Origin: Alphaproteobacteria bacterium
GTDB lineage: Bacteria; Pseudomonadota; Alphaproteobacteria; Micavibrionales; CSBR16-224
Reading direction: 5' to 3'
DNA: 10,109 nt
Assembly: GCA_007116755.1 (NCBI GenBank)
Contig: SKHU01000063.1
Span: 1-10,109 of the forward strand
How positions within the stretch are numbered: the stretch's first letter is position 1; each line of letters begins with the position of its first letter. Positions 6,485-10,109 of this stretch are shown here, piece after piece. The translations under genes and the position numbers were made by a program. The notes beneath the pieces are model-generated. The model did no database searches and was not told the origin of the DNA. It was given only the letters and a program-made list of their open reading frames with translations.

Positions 6485-7246
6485 ATGGGATCGCGATATA
6501 AACGTGTTTTGCTGAAACTCTCGGGCGAGGCGTTGATGGGGGATGGCGAATACGGCCTTGATCCCGCTGTTGTCAAACGCGTTGCGGGCGACATTCAGGA
6601 AGCCGTCTCGCTGGGTACGGAGGTCTGTATCGTTATCGGCGCAGGCAATATTTTCCGCGGCGTGATGGGTGCCTCCGAAGGGATGGACAGATCAACAGCC
6701 GATTATATGGGCATGCTGGCCACGGTGATCAACTGTCTGGCGCTGCAAAACGCGCTGGAGCAGATCGGCGTGGATACGCGCGTGCAGTCGGCCATTCCGA
6801 TGTCCACAGTGTGCGAGCCTTATATTCGCCGCCGCGCCATCCGCCATATTGAAAAAGGCCGTGTGGTGATTTTCGCCGCGGGTACGGGAAATCCGTTTTT
6901 CACAACCGATACGGCCGCGGCGCTGCGCGCTTCGGAGATGGGCTGCAACGCCCTTTTAAAAGGGACGAAGGTGGACGGCGTTTACACCGCCGATCCGAAA
7001 AAAGACCCGTCGGCAACACGCTATGAGCGTTTGACGCATCATGATGTGCTGTCGCGCGATTTGCGCGTTATGGACGCGGCGGCGATTTCACTGGCACGGG
7101 AAAACCATATTCCCGTCATCGTATTTTCTATCGCCAAACCCGGCAATTTTTCCGGTGTATTGCAGGGTAAGGGCGCATTTACACTGGTTGACGATGCCGC
7201 CGCAACGGACGGCACGGGAAATACACGGGAGGTACAAAATGGCTGA
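6485..7246 (+). CDS. pyrH: UMP kinase PyrH
   Basis: Cytoplasmic enzyme phosphorylating UMP to UDP with ATP in pyrimidine nucleotide synthesis; bacterial UMP kinases are amino-acid-kinase-fold hexamers activated by GTP and inhibited by UTP. The 253-residue product shows KLSGEAL (11-17), IGAGNIFRG (51-59; most relatives have GGGN), MDRSTADYMGMLATVIN (67-83), AIPM (103-106), VCEPYIRRRAIRH (109-121), GTGNPFFTTDTAAALRA (133-149), KGTKVDGVYTADP (159-171) and VMDAAAI (195-201). The ATG at 6485 is preferred over an in-frame ATG at 6434 because AAAAGGA precedes it and the protein then starts right before the kinase fold. The last 15 or so residues form a Gly/Thr-rich tail beyond the usual end. It overlaps frr by 8 bases, the usual pyrH-frr pairing. 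Confidence 0.97.
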   Translation: MGSRYKRVLLKLSGEALMGDGEYGLDPAVVKRVAGDIQEAVSLGTEVCIVIGAGNIFRGVMGASEGMDRSTADYMGMLATVINCLALQNALEQIGVDTRVQSAIPMSTVCEPYIRRRAIRHIEKGRVVIFAAGTGNPFFTTDTAAALRASEMGCNALLKGTKVDGVYTADPKKDPSATRYERLTHHDVLSRDLRVMDAAAISLARENHIPVIVFSIAKPGNFSGVLQGKGAFTLVDDAAATDGTGNTREVQNG

Positions 7247-7796
7247 ACTGGATATGAAAGACATCGACCGCCGCATGCAGGGCGCGTATGACGCGATGAT
7301 GAAAGATATGGGCGGGCTGCGCACGGGACGCGCCTCAACGGCGCTTTTGGAAAGCGTTACGGTCGAGGCCTACGGCTCGCGCATGCCGCTTAATCAGGTC
7401 GGTACGGTCGGCGCGCCGGAAGCACGGCTTTTGACCGTGCAGGTCTGGGATGCGGGGCTGGTCAAGGCTGTGGAAAAAGGCATCTCCAATGCGGGGCTGG
7501 GTCTGAATCCGCAATCGGACGGCAATCTGGTGCGCGTCTCGCTGCCCGATCTGTCGGAGGAGCGCCGCAAAGAGCTGGTGAAAGTCGCCGCACAATATGC
7601 CGAACAGGCCCGCACCGCCGTGCGCAACGTGCGCCGCGACGGTATGGAAGCCGCACGCGATATGGAGAAAGACGGCGATATTTCCGAGGACGAGCAAAAA
7701 CGCCTGGAAAACGAAGTGCAGAAACTCACCGATAAATGGGTCGCCAAAATCGACTCGACACTGGCAGAGAAAGAAAAGGACATCCTGCAGGTCTGA
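7239..7796 (+). CDS. frr: Ribosome recycling factor Frr
   Basis: Acts with EF-G after termination to split the post-termination ribosome into subunits. The 185 residues are the standard length. Recognisable parts are the N-terminal helix with GGLRTGRAS (25-33), the small beta domain from about 35 to 105 with VQVWD (67-71), AVEKGI (77-82), GLGLNPQSDGN (86-96) and SLPDLSEERRKEL (101-113), and the returning long helices with AVRNVRRDGMEAA (127-139), then EDEQKRLENEVQKLTD (150-165). The ATG at 7239 sits inside the end of pyrH and is preceded by GGGAGGT with a 5-base gap, so this shorter form is chosen over a longer open frame from 7041 that merely overlaps pyrH. It is followed after 5 bases by a membrane protein gene, which probably shares the transcript. 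Confidence 0.97.
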   Translation: MAELDMKDIDRRMQGAYDAMMKDMGGLRTGRASTALLESVTVEAYGSRMPLNQVGTVGAPEARLLTVQVWDAGLVKAVEKGISNAGLGLNPQSDGNLVRVSLPDLSEERRKELVKVAAQYAEQARTAVRNVRRDGMEAARDMEKDGDISEDEQKRLENEVQKLTDKWVAKIDSTLAEKEKDILQV

Positions 7797-7801
7797 GCGT
7801 T

Positions 7802-8716
7802 ATGGCTGATTCCCCCGAAGAGAAAAAGGAACTGGCCAAAAAAAAGCGGCGTGTACTCATCACTGTACTTGTTATGATGAACGGCTGGGCGTTGTTCGAA
7901 ACGGTTGGATTTTTCTACCGGCATCCGATGAATTCGAGCGAAGTACTGCACACTCTCCCGATTTTTCTGTTTTTGTTTATTCTCGGCAATGCTTTGGCAC
8001 TGGTTTTAATTTCTTATTTTAATCAACCGTTGCAAATCGCTTCGGTCTCATATCCGGTGGCTGGAGTTTCCAGAGAGAAAGATGTCTGGTTTTTTTCTGC
8101 AATAGGTCTGGCTGAAGATTTAAAGAAACAGCAAATTCGCAACAAATATATTTTTCTGCTGACTTTTCCGTTTTGGGTTGCTTACGGTGTCGGTATAATT
8201 GCCGGACTGGCCTATATCTGGCACGAACAGCCGCCTTACGGTATCGACGAAACCGCTATGGCCGTCTTTCTAACGCTGGCGGGTCTTGCAATGGGTCCTT
8301 TGATTTCATGGCTGTTTCTGACCAGTTTTTACCGAAGCTGGCAAAGCGCAGGGAAAACTCTTGCTCTTGTCCCGGAAGTTTATGGTCGTGAGTTGATCTT
8401 GTCCATGGACGGAATCCGGATATTTGCCGGTCTTCTGGACGAGGATGGTCGGAACTTCCACCTGAAGCACGACAGGTTGTATGTGGATATTTCGTGGAAA
8501 TCTCTGGTGTCATGGAAAGTAACGGGCTACAAGCCGGATTCTTACCGATATCTGTACGTACTGCATACGCAAAATCGGCATGACAGCAAAAACAGCGATG
8601 TGAAGAAAGAGTTGTTATTTGTCGCGCCTCATTATTTTCGCAGACATGAAGAAGAACTCTTCGATGCGGCCTCTCATTACCTAAAGCGGCGGATTCCTGA
8701 AGGATATCACCAGTGA
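7802..8716 (+). CDS. Unrecognised membrane protein with four predicted helices and a soluble C-terminal domain
   Basis: Not recognised. The 304-residue product has a Lys/Arg-rich start (8-17), two helices close together (about 17-39 and 51-73), a soluble stretch (74-115), two more helices (about 117-140 and 152-174) and a soluble C-terminal domain of about 115 residues. By the positive-inside rule the charged ends should be cytoplasmic. The C-terminal part alternates beta-like segments (ELILSMDGIRIFAG, 197-210; LYVDISWKSLVSWKV, 226-240; YRYLYVLHT, 248-256; LLFVAPHYF, 271-279) and ends in a helix, an order reminiscent of bacterial PH-like or YcxB-like domains, though this is a weak guess. The ATG at 7802 is 5 bases after the frr stop, with only a weak AGGT upstream. 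The gene is more AT-rich than pyrH and frr and may be a later insertion into the operon. It ends 7 bases from a convergent gene. Confidence 0.75.
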   Translation: MADSPEEKKELAKKKRRVLITVLVMMNGWALFETVGFFYRHPMNSSEVLHTLPIFLFLFILGNALALVLISYFNQPLQIASVSYPVAGVSREKDVWFFSAIGLAEDLKKQQIRNKYIFLLTFPFWVAYGVGIIAGLAYIWHEQPPYGIDETAMAVFLTLAGLAMGPLISWLFLTSFYRSWQSAGKTLALVPEVYGRELILSMDGIRIFAGLLDEDGRNFHLKHDRLYVDISWKSLVSWKVTGYKPDSYRYLYVLHTQNRHDSKNSDVKKELLFVAPHYFRRHEEELFDAASHYLKRRIPEGYHQ

Positions 8717-8723
8717 TAACCGA

Positions 8724-9512
8724 TCAGCAATTCGGCCAGTAAAGATTTGCGTTTTCTTCCAGACGAATATCATGGATATGTCCGGCCTTGTCGCCGTTTT
8801 CATTGATGAAATACATACGTATATGTTCGCTGCGGGCGGTATAGCGTCCCCAGTTTTCCTCACTTGACCACGCGCCGATGATTTTTACGGGCTCGTTTTT
8901 CAGCGTGAAATAGCGTTTGGCAACCTCATGCCGACCCAGCGTGTGACGGCTGGTATCGGCCGGATCATGATGAATGGCAGAAAAACGGAGATATTTTGCT
9001 TCCCCTTCGATACGGAACAGGAACATTTGACTCATATCCATATTTAATTCTTCGGCCATGTCGGCAATAAAGTTTTCCACCTCGCGCAGACCTTCAAAAT
9101 CGCGCTCAAGCGGAATTTCGCTCCAGACTCTGCTGGCACCGTAGGCCAGAAACAGCGCGTTCAGATCATCGCGCTGCGTCACTTCAACACCGGCAATCCC
9201 CGGCACGGCAATATAGGATACGCCGTCGTAAATGATAATATCTCCCAAAAGCCGGTTCACCTGACCGTAACCATAGGTTTCCCCCTCGCGCATATTCATG
9301 GATCGGGAAATCGGGAAGTTCCCCTCAATACGGCCGGTGCGGAACATGCTTTGACGGTCCCCCTGAACATGAAATGCACAGGTCATCAACTGTGCTGTGG
9401 CCTGATTCGGAAACGATAGCGTCAGACACAAAACAAAAACGGTACAAAAAACCCCGGTTTTTACGGTGTGCCAGGCCAAACAAAATTTTTGTGTAAAATT
9501 CTCCGTTCTCAT
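8724..9512 (-). CDS. Exported alpha-acetolactate decarboxylase-like protein, probably with altered metal site
   Basis: The 262-residue product begins with a signal peptide (hydrophobic core about 18-35, likely cleavage after ATA at 38-40), so the mature protein is periplasmic or secreted. Its body aligns by eye with alpha-acetolactate decarboxylase (acetolactate to acetoin): YGYGQVNRLLGDIIIYDGVSY (80-100) with the GLGTFNGLDGEMIGFDGEFY block, VTQRDDLNALFLAYG (111-125) with the conserved pre-strand segment, FLFRIEGEAKYLRF (164-177), and IIGAWSSE (211-218) through HIRMYFINENGDKAGHIHDI (230-249) with the GYHLHFIDEERNGGGHVFDY block. Of the three metal-binding histidines, two positions are kept (His230, His245) but the second (HLH) is Arg232; the conserved Glu in LDGE is Asp91. 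It may therefore be a non-decarboxylase relative. The ATG at 9512 has AGGAG 6 bases upstream. The gene is monocistronic and convergent with the membrane protein gene. Confidence 0.65.
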   Translation of the reverse strand: MRTENFTQKFCLAWHTVKTGVFCTVFVLCLTLSFPNQATAQLMTCAFHVQGDRQSMFRTGRIEGNFPISRSMNMREGETYGYGQVNRLLGDIIIYDGVSYIAVPGIAGVEVTQRDDLNALFLAYGASRVWSEIPLERDFEGLREVENFIADMAEELNMDMSQMFLFRIEGEAKYLRFSAIHHDPADTSRHTLGRHEVAKRYFTLKNEPVKIIGAWSSEENWGRYTARSEHIRMYFINENGDKAGHIHDIRLEENANLYWPNC

Positions 9513-9560
9513 TCACGTCTCCTATTGGCAGCGTTTCTTTTTTTATTATATATCTCCCCC

Positions 9561-9569
9561 ATTGTATCA
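9561..9569 (-). promoter_or_regulatory. Extended -10 promoter for the acetolactate decarboxylase-like gene
   Basis: On the minus strand TGATACAAT has the TGnTAxAAT form of an extended -10 element, which can work without a good -35; none is seen. Transcription would start near 9553, about 40 bases before the ATG at 9512. A second AT-rich box, TATAAT (9550-9545), lies just downstream and is an alternative. Confidence 0.4.
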
Positions 9570-9759
9570 TATTTCATGGTTTTAAGCACATAACCTAACC
9601 TGATGGAGTGAAAATTTTCTGGACTTTTATGTAATCTTGTGGAATAAATGATTCTCCGCATGTGTAAAACCGCGATGAAGCAAAAAGGCTGAGTTTAAAA
9701 ATGTCTGACCACCGCCGGCAATTTTTTTGTTGTTGTTGATCTTTGACAAAAGACGACCG

Positions 9760-9778
9760 TAAAACCGGTATGGTTTTA
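9760..9778 (+). promoter_or_regulatory. 7-bp inverted repeat in the leader of the cysteine synthase-family gene
   Basis: TAAAACC and GGTTTTA are perfect inverse copies separated by the 5 bases GGTAT. The repeat starts 11 bases after a perfect TTGACA (9743-9748) and covers the place where a -10 box would be expected. It could be an operator or an RNA hairpin; the sequence alone does not decide. Confidence 0.4.
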
Positions 9779-9781
9779 AAT

Positions 9782-9892
9782 GCGGCAGGAAGGTTTTTGA
9801 CATTAAGGTTTTTGATATTGGTGAAAAGAGGCGGTTTTTTTACAGAGACGCTCCACCCCTTCAAAAAAAACGTGACGAATCTTCCCTGCCGC
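9782..9892 (+). promoter_or_regulatory. Long-range stem in the leader of the cysteine synthase-family gene
   Basis: GCGGCAGG (9782-9789) pairs perfectly with CCTGCCGC (9885-9892), and AAG (9790-9792) continues with CTT (9881-9883) across a single bulged C (9884). The enclosed 88 bases include a U7 run (9833-9839 or so) able to pair with an A8 run (9863-9870). The stem closes about 24 bases before the GGAGG ribosome binding site. This is the layout of a structured 5' untranslated region; its ligand or regulator, if any, is unknown. Confidence 0.4.
9790..9819 (+). repeat. Tandem duplication of a 15-base unit
   Basis: AAGGTTTTTGACATT (9790-9804) is directly followed by AAGGTTTTTGATATT (9805-9819): 14 of 15 bases identical. 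The first copy contains a TTGACA -35-like hexamer. The unit lies about 110 bases upstream of the cysteine synthase-family start codon and inside the loop of the long-range stem. It may be two binding sites for one regulator or a chance slippage product. Confidence 0.65.
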
Positions 9893-9927
9893 CCTAAGTT
9901 TAAGCAGAAATTTCTGGAGGCAAAAAA

Positions 9928-10109
9928 ATGACGATTGTAAATTTTCCCCAACCCGAAGACGAATCCGGCATGATGGCCGAAGGGCCGTATAATTCCGATA
10001 ACTCCGACAATAAAAACAGCAACCTTCCCCCCGTTTATGACAGCGTGACCGATGCGATCGGCAATACGCCGATGGTGCGTCTGACACGTATGTTTTCCGA
10101 ATTTCCGAA
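9928..10109 (+). CDS. Cysteine synthase / cystathionine beta-synthase family protein (3' end beyond window)
   Basis: N-terminal 60 residues of a fold-type II PLP enzyme. The recognisable part is VYDSVTDAIGNTPMVRLTRM (36-55), where IGNTP followed by V.L is the start signature of CysK, CysM and cystathionine beta-synthase. These enzymes form cysteine from O-acetylserine and sulfide or make related beta-replacements; the PLP-binding lysine and substrate loop lie beyond the window, so the exact member cannot be named. The first 35 residues form an unusual polar tail rich in Asn, Asp, Ser and Pro ahead of the normal start of the fold. The ATG at 9928 has GGAGG (9916-9920) seven bases upstream, which is a strong site. 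The structured leader described above suggests dedicated regulation, plausibly by sulfur supply, but no known element was identified. Confidence 0.85.
   Translation, partial: MTIVNFPQPEDESGMMAEGPYNSDNSDNKNSNLPPVYDSVTDAIGNTPMVRLTRMFSEFP

Larger units (their letters stand above)
9513..9927. other. 415-base intergenic stretch between divergent genes
   Basis: The stretch lies between two divergently transcribed genes. The left end (9513-9570) is the promoter and leader of the exported protein. From about 9571 to 9720 nothing recognisable is seen, only AT-rich DNA. From 9743 to 9920 there is a dense leader for the cysteine synthase-family gene: two perfect TTGACA hexamers (9743-9748 and 9797-9802) without good matching -10 boxes, a 7-bp hairpin (9760-9778), a tandem 15-mer, a long-range stem and a palindrome. 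No known riboswitch class was recognised. Confidence 0.6.

Noticed and set aside
7041..7238. N-terminal extension of frr by 66 codons
   Set aside because: The extension overlaps pyrH, and the standard 185-residue Frr starting at 7239 has its own strong GGGAGGT site.
9513..9927. Known riboswitch (SAM-type or T-box) in the last intergenic stretch
   Set aside because: No conserved core of a class I could recognise is present; only generic stems and repeats are seen, so it is reported as an unknown structured leader.
9595..9951. 118-codon minus-strand frame upstream of the cysteine synthase-family gene
   Set aside because: It crosses the opposite gene's start and leader, has no ribosome binding site or motif, and its content reflects the AT-rich leader.
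1..10109. CRISPR array, insertion sequence, tRNA or rRNA gene
   Set aside because: No regularly spaced repeats, transposase motifs, tRNA cloverleaf or conserved rRNA blocks were noticed on either strand.

Overview
The window looks like chromosomal DNA of an alphaproteobacterium. The PyrH and Frr proteins read like alphaproteobacterial family members, LpxT-like enzymes imply a lipid A-containing outer membrane, and CoaX serves as pantothenate kinase. The exact order cannot be placed from this piece. Base composition is moderately GC-rich, and the gene at 7802-8716 is visibly more AT-rich than its neighbours. Most of the window is housekeeping or envelope metabolism; the less ordinary parts are the intergenic repeats, a divergent secreted protein and a structured leader.

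Left part, minus strand (read from 6346 down to 1): two adjacent, paralogous LpxT-like PAP2 enzymes (6346-4689), whose stop and start codons share one base. They are followed by a compact coenzyme A operon (4588-1504) in which each gene overlaps the next: a Rossmann/DUF2520 protein that is probably the alternative ketopantoate reductase PanG, then panB, panC and coaX. Together these would run from ketoisovalerate to 4'-phosphopantothenate if beta-alanine is supplied from elsewhere, since no panD is seen. A good sigma-70-type promoter lies between the LpxT-like pair and this operon. After coaX comes about 575 bases without a gene, holding a cluster of dispersed-type repeats and hairpins and then a promoter for a YcaD-like MFS transporter, which runs off the left edge.

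Right part, plus strand (6485-8716): pyrH (UMP kinase), frr (ribosome recycling factor, overlapping pyrH by 8 bases) and, 5 bases later, an unrecognised four-helix membrane protein where many alphaproteobacteria have uppS. Convergent with it, only 7 bases away, is a minus-strand gene (9512-8724) for an exported protein that aligns by eye with alpha-acetolactate decarboxylase but has lost one of the usual metal-ligand histidines. The last 415-base intergenic stretch (9513-9927) holds a probable promoter for that gene and an unusual leader (tandem 15-mer, long-range stem, palindrome beside the ribosome binding site) ahead of a cysteine synthase-family gene that runs off the right edge.

No tRNA, rRNA, CRISPR array, insertion sequence or convincing U-tract terminator was seen.
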